From CAVYWD01 sp963772225 (lineage in GTDB: Bacteria > Myxococcota > Myxococcia > Myxococcales > UBA5297), in NCBI GenBank assembly GCA_963772225.1, contig CAVYWD010000002.1:1798001-1862000 (forward strand): a stretch of 64,000 bases of DNA. The letters are read 5' to 3'. Of the stretch, positions 1 through 8,791 are shown piece by piece. How positions within the stretch are numbered: the stretch's first letter is position 1; every line of letters begins with the position of its first letter. The position numbers and the translations under genes are program-made. Below the pieces are notes generated by a model. It made no database searches. It saw only the letters and a program-made list of their open reading frames with translations, and was not told the DNA's origin.

Positions 1-11
1 CGTCCGACGCG

Positions 12-2273
12 GTGGTCCAGCACGCGATGGCTCGGCTGAGCGAGGGGATGGAGCTCAGGGACGTCCTCACCGAGTTCTTCCTGCTCCGACAGGTCCTGCT
101 CGACGCGGTCCTCTCTGACCGCGACGGGCCCGACCCTGTCGCATGGGGGCAGCTCGTCTGCTGGGCGGTCGACCTCTCGATCCGGGAGTCCATCGGCGCC
201 TATGTCGTCGCCGGGCAGCGGACCTTTAGGGCGCTCGATCGGATCTCGACCGAGGCGGTTTCGTGCCCGACGCTCGAGGAGCTCTACACCCGGCTCTTGA
301 GCGCGCTTCTCGAGCCCTCCCCGGAAGTGGACATCGCCTGCCTCCTGCTCGTGGAGGGGGACCGCCTGGTCCACCGCGCGGCCGTCGGCATCGACGCGGA
401 ACGACACCAGGCCGTGGAAGTCGCCTTCGGCGAGGGCATCGTGGGCACAGCGGCTGCGGAGCGCAGGCCCATGACCCTGGCCCCGAACGAGGTCGATAAG
501 AGCGCCGCGGGCACCTTCCTCTGCGCTCGAGGCATTCGGGCGCTCTACGCCCTGCCCGTCCTCGCCGACGACGCGCTGCTGGGCGTCGTGCAGATTGGGT
601 CCACCTCGGTGAAGCAATTCTCGGATGGCGAGAAGGCGCTGCTCGCCGCGGTCTCCGATCGCATCGCGGCGGCGATCCACCAGCGGCAGCTTCGCGATCG
701 CGCCGAGCGCCTTGCCCGCGAGCGAGACCGTTTCGGGCAACAGCGTCAGGTCGCGCTCGACGCCGCGCGGCTGGGTTGGTGGCACTACGACCCAGCGACG
801 CGGCAGGCCACGTACGATCGGCGCTTCATCGAGATGTTCGGAATGGAAGGCAGGCCGCCGACCCTTGAAGAAAAGTGGAGTGTCTTACACCCCGACGACC
901 TGCCGTCGGCGCGGAAGGCCTTCGAGGCGGCGCTCGACCCGGCGGGGGCCGGGGAGATATCGGCGGAATACCGGATCGTGCGGCGGGACGGCGACCTGCG
1001 GTGGATCGAGGCGCGCAGCCGGGCCACGTTCGAGGGCGAGGGCGCCCACCGCCGCGCCGCGAGCCTCGTGGGCACCGTGGCCGACATCACCGAGCGAAGG
1101 CGCGCCGAGCAGGCGCTGCGGGAGAGCGAAGCCCGGCTCCGGCGTCTCTATGAATCGGGGATGATTGGCGTCCTCTACTTCGACCTGGACGGGTTGATCA
1201 CCGAGGCCAATGACAAGTTCCTCGACCTGGTCGGGTACGCGCGCGAGGACCTGCGCGCCGGGGGGCTGCATTGGCGCGACATGACGCCTCCTGAGTACCA
1301 CGCCCTGGACGAGCACGCCGTGGCGGAGCTGCGCGCATCCGGGGTCGATACGCCGTACGAAAAGGAGTACGTCCGAAAGGACGGATCGCGCGTCTCCATT
1401 CTGATCGGCGCGGCCATGTTCGACGACGAGCGGCACCGCGGAATCGCCTTCGTCGTCGACATCACGAGCCGCAAAGAGGCGGAGAAGGCCCTGAGGGACG
1501 CCAACGAGAAGCTGCTCGAGGCCGATAGGCGAAAGAACGAGTTCCTGGGGGTGCTGTCGCACGAGTTGCGCAACCCGCTGGCGCCCATCCGAAGCAGCCT
1601 GGACATCCTCGAGCGGGCAAAGCCTGGCGGAGAGCAAGCCCGCCGCGCGCAGGCCGTCCTCGATCGCCAGGTCAGTCACCTGACCCGGCTGGTGGACGAC
1701 CTGCTCGACGTCACGCGGATCAGCCGCGGGAAGGTCCGCCTCGTGCGGGCGCCCGTCGACCTGGCCGAGGTGGTGCGCCGCACGCTGGAAGACCACCGCC
1801 CGCTGCTCGAGGAGCACCCGCTGGACGCCATCGTGCCGCGCTCGCCCCTTTGGGTCGACGGCGATGCCACGCGCCTCTCGCAAGTGGTCGGCAACCTCGT
1901 CCAGAACGCGGTGAAGTTCACGCCCAAGGGAGGCCGGATCGCGGTATCCCTGACGAAATCAGCCGACGATGCGCTGCTTGAGGTCTCGGACTCCGGAATC
2001 GGGATCGACCCCGAGACCTTGGCGCGGCTCTTCGAGCCCTTCGCGCAGGCGGACCGCAGCCTCAGCCGGAGCGCAGGAGGGCTCGGTCTCGGGCTGGCGC
2101 TGGTGAAAGGGCTGGTCGAGCTGCACGGGGGCGACGTGACCGCCGAGAGCGAGGGCCCGGGCAAGGGCGCCCGCTTCGCGGTCTCCATCCCGCTCCTGTC
2201 GGCAGTCGAGGCGCCTGGGCCCGTCTCCCAGCCCCGAGAGCAGGGCATTGCCGCGGAAGATCAGTCGCCGTAG
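12..2273 (+). CDS. Multi-sensor histidine kinase (GAF-PAS-PAS-HisKA-HATPase), 5' end cut by window
   Basis: Membrane-free (soluble) sensor kinase; the frame stays open to base 1, so the true start is probably outside the window and GTG 12 is only the first in-window candidate. Residues 1-75 are helical and resemble an RsbRD-like N-terminal sensor region, a GAF domain spans about 85-225, PAS domains about 243-360 and 370-490, followed by a HisKA phosphoacceptor helix with His517 in the motif SHELRNP. The HATPase domain shows the N box (NLVQNAVKFT), DSGIGI and GLGLGLAL boxes, all intact. There is no receiver domain and no adjacent response regulator, so its partner is elsewhere. Function is inferred from domains; the signal is unknown. 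Confidence 0.93.
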   Translation: MVQHAMARLSEGMELRDVLTEFFLLRQVLLDAVLSDRDGPDPVAWGQLVCWAVDLSIRESIGAYVVAGQRTFRALDRISTEAVSCPTLEELYTRLLSALLEPSPEVDIACLLLVEGDRLVHRAAVGIDAERHQAVEVAFGEGIVGTAAAERRPMTLAPNEVDKSAAGTFLCARGIRALYALPVLADDALLGVVQIGSTSVKQFSDGEKALLAAVSDRIAAAIHQRQLRDRAERLARERDRFGQQRQVALDAARLGWWHYDPATRQATYDRRFIEMFGMEGRPPTLEEKWSVLHPDDLPSARKAFEAALDPAGAGEISAEYRIVRRDGDLRWIEARSRATFEGEGAHRRAASLVGTVADITERRRAEQALRESEARLRRLYESGMIGVLYFDLDGLITEANDKFLDLVGYAREDLRAGGLHWRDMTPPEYHALDEHAVAELRASGVDTPYEKEYVRKDGSRVSILIGAAMFDDERHRGIAFVVDITSRKEAEKALRDANEKLLEADRRKNEFLGVLSHELRNPLAPIRSSLDILERAKPGGEQARRAQAVLDRQVSHLTRLVDDLLDVTRISRGKVRLVRAPVDLAEVVRRTLEDHRPLLEEHPLDAIVPRSPLWVDGDATRLSQVVGNLVQNAVKFTPKGGRIAVSLTKSADDALLEVSDSGIGIDPETLARLFEPFAQADRSLSRSAGGLGLGLALVKGLVELHGGDVTAESEGPGKGARFAVSIPLLSAVEAPGPVSQPREQGIAAEDQSP

Positions 2274-2391
2274 CGGCCGCACCGGCGCGCCCGAACGAGC
2301 AAGAGGGCTGCCCAAAGCGCCCTTTCGGCTTGCGTGGGATAATGCGGAGCCTCAGGCCGGTCGTCCCGCCAACGGGAATGGAGGTTCGGCC

Positions 2392-3301
2392 ATGACGACG
2401 CTCGGACGCATGGCCCTGGCCGCCGCACTCGCTGCCCTCGTGGCGCCGTCCAGCGCCCAGGCGCGCTTCGGCAAGAGAGGCGGCGGGTCGGCGAGCTCCA
2501 GCTCCAGCTCGCGCGGGCGTTCGACGCCGAGGCCGGCGACGCCGCGCGGTCCGGGCACCGAGGGGCGTCACTGGCCGTATTACCCGTATCGCGCCCCGGC
2601 ATACTACGGAGGTGGGTACAGCCCGTATTCCTACTATTGGGACGGCGGATACTCGTTCGATTCCGTACCCGTACTACTCGTATGACCCCGGCGCCTTGCC
2701 CCCGCCGCCGGACGGCGCGCCGCCGCTGCCGACCGACGTCCCTCCTCCGCCGCCGGAGGCGACCGCGCCGCGGCAGCGCCCGGCGACTCTGACCGCGGGC
2801 ATCGACGGCCTGCTTCCCGTCTCGGGCGGCTCGGCCATCGGCGTATCCCTGACCATCGAAGGGCAGCGCTGGGGCCTGCAGGCCGCGACCCTGGGCTTCT
2901 CCCTGCCGAGCGACACGGCCCCCGGCCAGCGCGACGCCCTCCGCACGCTCGACGTCCACCTCACCTACGCCGTGCTGAGCGGCGCGCGCGGGCGGGTGCG
3001 GGTCGAGGCCGGCTTCAACAGCGTGTTCGCCCAGGACGTCGTCGTGCTCGGGCCGGACGCGGGCGCCTCGGCGGTGCTGAAGCTCCTCGGCCCCCTGGGC
3101 ATCGAGGGCTCGACGCACTTTGCGCCGTGGCCTCATCGCCGCTTCGACGCGAACGCCGGGCCGGCGCTCGCGCTCGGCTCGTTCACGCTGCGCGGCGGCT
3201 GGCGGTACCTGCTGCTCGACGACAACGGCGTGCTGCAGGACGGCAGCCGCAACATCGACCGATTCACCGGGCCCTACGTCGGCCTCGCGCTCGCGCTGTA
3301 G
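2392..3301 (+). CDS. Secreted Tyr/Gly/Ser-rich protein with beta-barrel-like C-terminus, frameshifted
   Basis: Two open frames read as one gene. The first starts at ATG 2392 (after an AATGGAGG-type RBS) with a clean signal peptide (MTTLGRMALAAALAALVAPS, cleavage near AQA), a Ser run and a Tyr/Pro/Gly-rich stretch; it stops at 2685. The Tyr-Pro-rich stretch continues in the next frame (YPYYSYDP, then a Pro-rich linker, then about 170 residues of alternating hydrophobic strands ending at 3301). A +1 shift around 2655-2668 joins them. The C-terminal half looks like an outer-membrane or surface beta domain; I recognise no family. It is either a recent pseudogene or an assembly indel. It lies 119 bp behind the histidine kinase on the same strand. 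Confidence 0.6.
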
Positions 3302-3312
3302 CCGAGGGCCTC

Positions 3313-3840
3313 TCAAGGCTGCCGGCCGAGCACGCCGAGCATCGCGGGCCCGAGCTTGGGCAAGTCGTGGGGCCGCTGCGCGCTCGCCAGGTTCCGGTCG
3401 ACGACCACCGGCTCGTCCACCCACTGCGCGCCGGCATTGGCCAGGTCGTCTCGGATGCCGACCGAGGACGTCATCCGCCGCCCGCGGACGATGCCCGCGG
3501 AGGCGAGCACCCAGCCGCCGTGGCAGACGGCCGCGACCATGCGCCCGGCGCGGTCGAGGTCGCGAACCAGCGCGAGCACCGTGGGGTCGCGCCGGAGCTT
3601 GTCGGGCGCCCAGCCGCCCGGGACTACGATTCCGGCGAGATCGCCCGAGAGGAAGTCGGCGACGCTGCCGTCCACCCGGCACGGGTACCCGTGCTTCCCC
3701 CGGTACTCTCGCTCGCCCAGGCCCGCGACCTTCGCCGCGAAGCCCGCCTCCTCGAGGCGCAGCTTCGGATACCAGAGCTCCAGGTCCTCGTACTCGGGGC
3801 CGACCAGGATCAGCACCGTCTTCGCGTCCGCCGCGGCCAT
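3313..3840 (-). CDS. DJ-1/PfpI-family protein
   Basis: A 175-residue single-domain protein of the PfpI/DJ-1 superfamily (intracellular protease-like, glyoxalase or chaperone roles are known in the family). Visible hallmarks are the N-terminal strand ending in PEYEDLE (acidic residue near 16-18), the VPGGWAPD loop near 73-80, and the nucleophile elbow AVCHGGW with Cys106 followed by His107. Length is normal for PfpI. It ends 11 bp after the convergent upstream gene and is divergent from cinA. The exact enzymatic activity cannot be decided from sequence; deglycase-like stress protection is a family-level guess. Confidence 0.87.
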   Translation of the reverse strand: MAAADAKTVLILVGPEYEDLELWYPKLRLEEAGFAAKVAGLGEREYRGKHGYPCRVDGSVADFLSGDLAGIVVPGGWAPDKLRRDPTVLALVRDLDRAGRMVAAVCHGGWVLASAGIVRGRRMTSSVGIRDDLANAGAQWVDEPVVVDRNLASAQRPHDLPKLGPAMLGVLGRQP

Positions 3841-3928
3841 GTCTCACCTCCGGGGACCAGCCGGGCGCTCCCAAGCGCTCCTCGGTGGCTCGCCAGGCCT
3901 CGATTCCTGATAAATAGTGCCCACCGCC

Positions 3929-5185
3929 ATGCGCATCGAGATCCTGTGCACCGGAAACGAGCTCCTCGACGGCTCGGTCCTCGACTCGAACGCCGCCTAC
4001 TTCTGCGGGCGCGCCTTCGCGCGCGGGGCCGTCGTCTCCCGCAAGCTCACCCTGCCCGACGACCTCTTGGCCCTGGCCACGGCCATGGGCGCCATCGCTC
4101 AGCGGGCGGATTTCGTCGTCGTCTCCGGCGGGCTCGGCCCGACCATCGACGACCTGACGCTCGAGGCCGCGGCGCAGGCCGCCGGTGTGCCCCTTGTCGA
4201 AGACGCCGCCGTGCTCGCCCACATCCGCGAGCGCTTCGCGCGGCGCGGCGTCACCTTCACCCCGAACAACGCCCGGCAGGCGCGCATCCCAAAGGGCGGC
4301 GAACCCGTCGCCAACCGCTTCGGGAGCGCTCCGATGGTGGTGATGCGCATCGGCCGCGCCGACTTCCATTTCCTTCCCGGCGTCCCCCGCGAGTTTCGCG
4401 GGCTCTGCGACGAGGAGGTCGTGCCCCGCCTCGAGCACCGGCTCGCCGGGCTGCCGGGCAGGGTCCACCGCGCCTCCCGCGTGCTCAAGTGCCTCGGCAT
4501 CGGCGAGAGCCAGCTCGACGAAAAGGTCAAGGAGCTGCCGGCACGCCACCCCATGGTCCAGGTGGGCTTCCGGACGCACGCGCCCGAAAATCACCTGAAG
4601 CTTTTGGCCGAGGGCGCGTCCGCGGAAGAGGCCCAGGCGCGGCTCGCGTCGGCCGAGGCCGAGGCGCGCGCGCTGTTGGGCGCGCAGGTCTTCGGCGCCG
4701 ACCGTGAGGAGCTGCCGGAGGCGGTGGTCGCCGCGCTGCGCGCCGCGGGCGCCACGCTCGCGCTGGCCGAGTCCTGCACCGCCGGGATGTGCGCCTCGAT
4801 GCTCGCGTCCGTGCCCGGGGCGAGCGATCTGCTCGTCTTCTCGGCGGTCGTCTATCAGGAGCGGGCGAAGTCGCTCCTGTTGGGCCTCGACCCGGCGTTC
4901 GTCGCGCGCGAGGGCGCGGTCTCCGCGAAGGTGACGCGCGCGCTCGCCGAGGCGGCCCGCGCCAAGGCCGGGGCCACCTTCGGCCTGGCCGTGACCGGCT
5001 GGGCCGGCCCCGGCGGCGGGACGGCGCAGGACCCTTTGGGCACGGTCTACCTGTGCCTGACCGACGGGCGCGAGGCCGTGGAAGAGCGGCATCGGTTCGG
5101 CTACGACCGCGAGCGCGTGCGCGCGTTCGCGGCCACCCAGGCGCTGGACCTCGTGCGGCGGCGGGCCGCGCCGGGGGCGACGTGA
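3929..5185 (+). CDS. cinA: CinA-family protein (MoCF-like domain plus NMN/ADP-ribose amidohydrolase-type domain)
   Basis: Two-domain CinA. Residues 1-170 form the MoCF/MoeA-like domain (CTGNELLDG, VVSGGLGPTIDD, FLPGVPREF); the C-terminal 160 residues form the CinA domain (LAESCTAGMCASML, VYQERAKSLLLGL, AVTGWAGPGGG). In characterised relatives this acts in pyridine nucleotide salvage (NMN deamidase and/or ADP-ribose pyrophosphatase). ATG 3929 is preferred over the in-frame GTG at 3917 because the encoded MRIEILCTGNELL matches the usual family N-terminus. The stop overlaps the next gene by 4 bp (GTGA), so the two are cotranscribed. About 418 aa, usual family length. Confidence 0.93.
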   Translation: MRIEILCTGNELLDGSVLDSNAAYFCGRAFARGAVVSRKLTLPDDLLALATAMGAIAQRADFVVVSGGLGPTIDDLTLEAAAQAAGVPLVEDAAVLAHIRERFARRGVTFTPNNARQARIPKGGEPVANRFGSAPMVVMRIGRADFHFLPGVPREFRGLCDEEVVPRLEHRLAGLPGRVHRASRVLKCLGIGESQLDEKVKELPARHPMVQVGFRTHAPENHLKLLAEGASAEEAQARLASAEAEARALLGAQVFGADREELPEAVVAALRAAGATLALAESCTAGMCASMLASVPGASDLLVFSAVVYQERAKSLLLGLDPAFVAREGAVSAKVTRALAEAARAKAGATFGLAVTGWAGPGGGTAQDPLGTVYLCLTDGREAVEERHRFGYDRERVRAFAATQALDLVRRRAAPGAT

Positions 5186-6453
5186 GCGAGCTCGAAGCCG
5201 CTGCCGCTCCCGCCCCAGTCCTCGCGCGCGCCCGCGCCGCGCTGCTCGCGAACCGGGCGCCGCTGGCCCTGGCCGCCGCCTCCGCGCTGCTCTTCGCAGG
5301 CTTCAGCGGCCGCCGCTTCCTGCACCAGAGCAAGGCGCCGCACTTCGTCTACCAGGCCGCCGCGTTCCTGGAGGGCCGCCTGGACCTTCCGGTCGACCCT
5401 CCGAACCAGGAGGACTGGGTCAAGATCGGCGACCGGTTCTACGTGAGCTTTCCGGCCATGCCGGCGGTGGTGATGCTCCCGTTCGTGGCGCTGTTCGGGT
5501 ACCAGCTCAACGACACCTCGTTCACGGTGTTCGTCGCCGCGCTCGCCCTCGCGCTCTTCTACTTCGTGCTCCGCAAGCTCTCGCGGGCGCAGGACTCGCC
5601 GCGCGGCGAGGCCGACAACGTGGCCTTCAGCGCGGTCTTGGGCTTCGGCACGCTCTTCTTCTATTGCGCCATCCGCGGCGAGGTCTGGTTCACCGCCGAG
5701 GTGATGGGGGTGGGCTTCACCTGCCTCTACCTGCTCGCCGCGCACCGGGCGAGCCATCCCTTGCTCGCGGGCCTGGCCTGGTCGGCGGCGACGCTCACCC
5801 GCACGCCGCTCCTCTTCTCGGCCGCGTTCTTCGCCGCCGAGGTGCTCTGGCCGACGGGCAGCCTGAGCCTCGGCGAGGCGCGGGACAGGCTTGGCGCGAA
5901 GCTCGCGAAGCTCTTGCGCTTCGCCGCCGGCGCCGCGCCGCTGGCCGCGCTCCACGCGGCGTTCAACGCCGCGCGCTTCGGCAGCGCCGGCGAGTTCGGC
6001 CACCGCCTGCTCTGGAACAACCGCGTCAACGCCGACATCACGCGCTGGGGCTTGTTCAGCTACCAGTACCTCGAGCGCAACCTTCACGCGGCTTTCACCC
6101 GCCTGCCCACCGTCAGCGCTCACCCCTTCGCCGTGGGGTACGACCCGCACGGCATGAGCCTGTTCATCACCACGCCACTCCTGGCGCTCCTGCTCTGGCC
6201 GCGGGCGAAGCCTCGGCTGCACCGGGCGCTGTGGCTGACGGTGGCGTGCACCGCGCTGCCCGGGCTCTTCTACCAGAACGACGGCTACATGCAGTTCGGC
6301 TTCCGCTTCAGCCTGGACTACACGCCCTACCTCGTCCTGCTGCTGGCGCTGGGGGGCTGGAGCGTGCGCGGCAAGGCCTTCACCGCTTTGGCGCTCGCCG
6401 GCATCGCGGTGAACGCCTGGGGCGCCCTGGCCTTTCGGGGCTTCTCCGGGTAG
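5182..6453 (+). CDS. Polytopic inner-membrane protein, PMT/GT39-like
   Basis: A 423-residue protein starting at GTG 5182, overlapping the cinA stop by 4 bp. After a soluble N-terminus there are about nine to ten hydrophobic segments (starting near residue 20) separated by Arg-rich loops. A loop after TM1 carries PNQEDWVKIGDRFYVSFPAM, a pattern seen in uncharacterised glycosyltransferase-39/PMT-like membrane proteins of high-GC bacteria. Such proteins use polyprenyl-phosphate sugars in the periplasm, but I see no clear catalytic DE motif here, so the glycosyltransferase assignment is tentative. Translational coupling to cinA looks incidental rather than functional. Confidence 0.75.
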   Translation: MSELEAAAAPAPVLARARAALLANRAPLALAAASALLFAGFSGRRFLHQSKAPHFVYQAAAFLEGRLDLPVDPPNQEDWVKIGDRFYVSFPAMPAVVMLPFVALFGYQLNDTSFTVFVAALALALFYFVLRKLSRAQDSPRGEADNVAFSAVLGFGTLFFYCAIRGEVWFTAEVMGVGFTCLYLLAAHRASHPLLAGLAWSAATLTRTPLLFSAAFFAAEVLWPTGSLSLGEARDRLGAKLAKLLRFAAGAAPLAALHAAFNAARFGSAGEFGHRLLWNNRVNADITRWGLFSYQYLERNLHAAFTRLPTVSAHPFAVGYDPHGMSLFITTPLLALLLWPRAKPRLHRALWLTVACTALPGLFYQNDGYMQFGFRFSLDYTPYLVLLLALGGWSVRGKAFTALALAGIAVNAWGALAFRGFSG

Positions 6454-6626
6454 CTCGGCTCGCCCGACAAGTGCGCCGCCGCGCGAGGGAGCCAGGCCCG
6501 TGCCCGGTGCCCCCAGTTTGTTCCGGGATGGACGCCGCCCAGGGCTTGCCGGCTGACGTGGTCGTGGGCGCTCGACGTGGCCGTGGGCGGCGCGAGAATC
6601 CCAGATCGAGCTTTCGGCGGCTGGTA

Positions 6627-8363
6627 CTAGGCCGCCGGAAGGGCGCGCGGGGGGCCGCTCCTTCGAGGCAGCGCCTTCGCTGCGCGGCGCTCTCGGGGCT
6701 CCGAGGGCGCAGCGTTCTGGTCGCCGCCCAGCTTGAAGCGCGCGATGAGCCCTCGGACCCGAGTGGCGTTGGCGGCGAGCTCCTCGGCCGCCGCGGCCGT
6801 CTCCTCGGCGCTCGCGGTGGCACTCTGGGTGACCTGATCGATCTGCGCGAGCCCCTGGGAGATCTGGTTAAAGCCTTGGGCCTGCTCGGCGCTGGAGGCG
6901 GCGATGCCGCCCACGAGATCGGCGATCTTGACGACGTTGTGGACGATCTCCTCGAGCGAGCCCACCGTGCCGGCCGCGACCTGCCCGCCGTGGCGCACCC
7001 GCTCGCCCTCGCCCTCGATGATCTGCGCCGTGTCGCGGGCGGCCGCCGAGCTGCGGCCGGCGAGGCGGCGCACCTCCTCGGCCACCACCGCGAACCCTTT
7101 GCCGTGCCGACCGGCGCGCGCCGCCTCCACCGCGGCGTTCAGGGCGAGCAGGTTGGACTGGAAGGCGATGTCGTCGATGGTCTTGATGATCTTCGCGACC
7201 TGCTGGCTCGAGCTGTCGATGTCCGTCATGGCGCCGACCAGCGCCTTCACGTCGCCGTTGCCGCGCTCGGCGGCCGTGCGGGCCGTGGTGACGAACCCGT
7301 TGGCCTGGCTCGCGCCGTCTGCGCTCGCCTTCGCCTGCGCCGCGATCTGCGTGACCGAGCTCGTGATCTCCTCCAGCGAGGACGCCTGCTCGGTCGCCCC
7401 CTGCGACAGCGCCTGCGACGCGTCGCTGACCTCCTGGGCGCCGGCCGCCACCTGCTCGAAGGACCGGAGCACCTCGCCCAGCACCGTGCGCAGCTCGCCC
7501 GTCATGGCCTGGAAGGCCTGCCCCAGCTGGTCGCCCTCGGAGGCGAGCTTCACCTCCACCGTCAGGTCTCCCTGGGCGATGGCCTTCGCCTCCCGCGACT
7601 TGCCCCGCAGCTGGTCTCCCAGCGTTCGGAAGGCGTCGGCGAGCTCGCCGAACTCGTTGCCGGAGCGATAGGTCACCTCGTCGTCCAGGTGGCCCAGCGC
7701 CAGCTCCTGGGCGTTCTTCTTCAGCGCGGCCAGCGGCGTGGCGATGGCGCGCGAGATGAAAAGCCCGTAGCCCACCGAGGCGCCGGTCGCGAGGACCACC
7801 GCGAGAATCAGGAGGGTGGAGTCGGTCCGCTGCTCCGACTGGCTCTCCCGCTCGCGGGCTTGAATCGTCTGGCCGATGGCGTCGCGCGCCTCGGCGAGCT
7901 TCGCGGTGACCTTGGCCAAGGGCTCGCCGGTCTGGGTGAGGAGCGCCGCGGCCGCCGTGCGGTCTCCGACCTTCAGCTTGTCCTCGATCTGCTGGGCGTA
8001 GGAGTGGAGCTCGACGTGCGCCGGCTCGAGCGCCCGGAGCGTCTCGACCAGGGCCGGGAAGGCCTTCTCCGCGCTCGCGCGATCCTCCCCGTAGTACCAC
8101 TTGCCGAGGCCGCACTTATGCGGATCCTTCTCGACTTTGAGCTCGACCATCGCCGGGTCGCGCTGCCACTTGCCGATCTCGGTGCGCCACCGAAGGTGGG
8201 CTATCTCCTTCTCGAGAAAGACGCTGTTCAGGGCATGCAATCGAGCGCGCTGGGTTCCGTCTTCGATGGCGCGGTTCTGCATCCGAAGGGCGAGGACGCC
8301 CAGAGCGATTGCGAGGCTCCCGAACACCACGACGATCTGCTTCGACAGTCCGAGTCGTGCCAT
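6627..8363 (-). CDS. Methyl-accepting chemotaxis protein with CZB-like zinc site in the sensor domain
   Basis: A 578-aa chemoreceptor. ATG 8363 is chosen because it gives a short positively charged N-terminus and TM1 at 8-26, with AAGGGTGGG upstream. The periplasmic four-helix-like domain (27-182) contains the CZB-type signature: His56, the CGLGKWYYG motif with Cys84, and His116/His120. TM2 is about 183-203, HAMP 205-255, and the cytoplasmic hairpin tip is intact (FQSNLLALNAAVEAARAG then GKGFAVVAEEVRRL). CZB domains bind zinc and sense zinc or hypochlorite, but are usually C-terminal and cytoplasmic; this placement is less common. It is divergently arranged with a hybrid kinase over a 428-bp gap. 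Confidence 0.92.
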   Translation of the reverse strand: MARLGLSKQIVVVFGSLAIALGVLALRMQNRAIEDGTQRARLHALNSVFLEKEIAHLRWRTEIGKWQRDPAMVELKVEKDPHKCGLGKWYYGEDRASAEKAFPALVETLRALEPAHVELHSYAQQIEDKLKVGDRTAAAALLTQTGEPLAKVTAKLAEARDAIGQTIQARERESQSEQRTDSTLLILAVVLATGASVGYGLFISRAIATPLAALKKNAQELALGHLDDEVTYRSGNEFGELADAFRTLGDQLRGKSREAKAIAQGDLTVEVKLASEGDQLGQAFQAMTGELRTVLGEVLRSFEQVAAGAQEVSDASQALSQGATEQASSLEEITSSVTQIAAQAKASADGASQANGFVTTARTAAERGNGDVKALVGAMTDIDSSSQQVAKIIKTIDDIAFQSNLLALNAAVEAARAGRHGKGFAVVAEEVRRLAGRSSAAARDTAQIIEGEGERVRHGGQVAAGTVGSLEEIVHNVVKIADLVGGIAASSAEQAQGFNQISQGLAQIDQVTQSATASAEETAAAAEELAANATRVRGLIARFKLGGDQNAAPSEPRERRAAKALPRRSGPPRALPAA

Positions 8364-8479
8364 GGGAACCCACCCTTGCAGTGCAGAAGCGCTGGCCCGG
8401 TGCGGCCAGACGCACGGTGTATAGCCAGAGCCGTTGCAGACATCGTGCCCGCGCCTGTGCGACTCGACCCCTCGCAAAC

Positions 8480-8504
8480 GGCAGGGGTTTTCCCGGCCCC
8501 TGCC
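8480..8504. repeat. Perfect 8-bp inverted repeat in the divergent MCP/hybrid-kinase spacer
   Basis: GGCAGGGG and CCCCTGCC are separated by 9 bases including a T run, within the 428-bp spacer 8364-8791 between two divergent signalling genes. It could be an operator for a dimeric regulator or a weak attenuator hairpin. I see nothing else definable in this spacer; promoters for both genes must lie here, but no unambiguous -35/-10 or sigma-54 element could be picked. Confidence 0.4.
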
Positions 8505-8791
8505 TCTGAGCGCACGAGGTCGCTTCGACCCGCAAGAGGTCCCCTGCGACAAGGGTCGGCTCGAAAGAGGAAATCCGAAGTCAGCCCTGTTCGGTCTCAA
8601 ACCTTGTGCGTGTCGGAGAAACGGCGCGGCGAACATATCCGTGGAGTCTCGCGGAGGGCTCTAGTAAGACGGGCCTAGCTCTCGAGACGGGCGCGGCCGC
8701 GGTTTGCCGCTTTGCGTCGACACTCGATGTGGACCGGGGCGAGCAATGTCCTGCGTTGTCATTTCTGTCGCTGGGCCGGTTGGGAGAGGTC

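Noticed and set aside
2261..5092. A 943-codon open frame on the minus strand
   Set aside because: It runs antisense through the secreted protein, across PfpI in another frame and through cinA; Arg/Gly/Ala-rich with no domain. A by-product of high GC.
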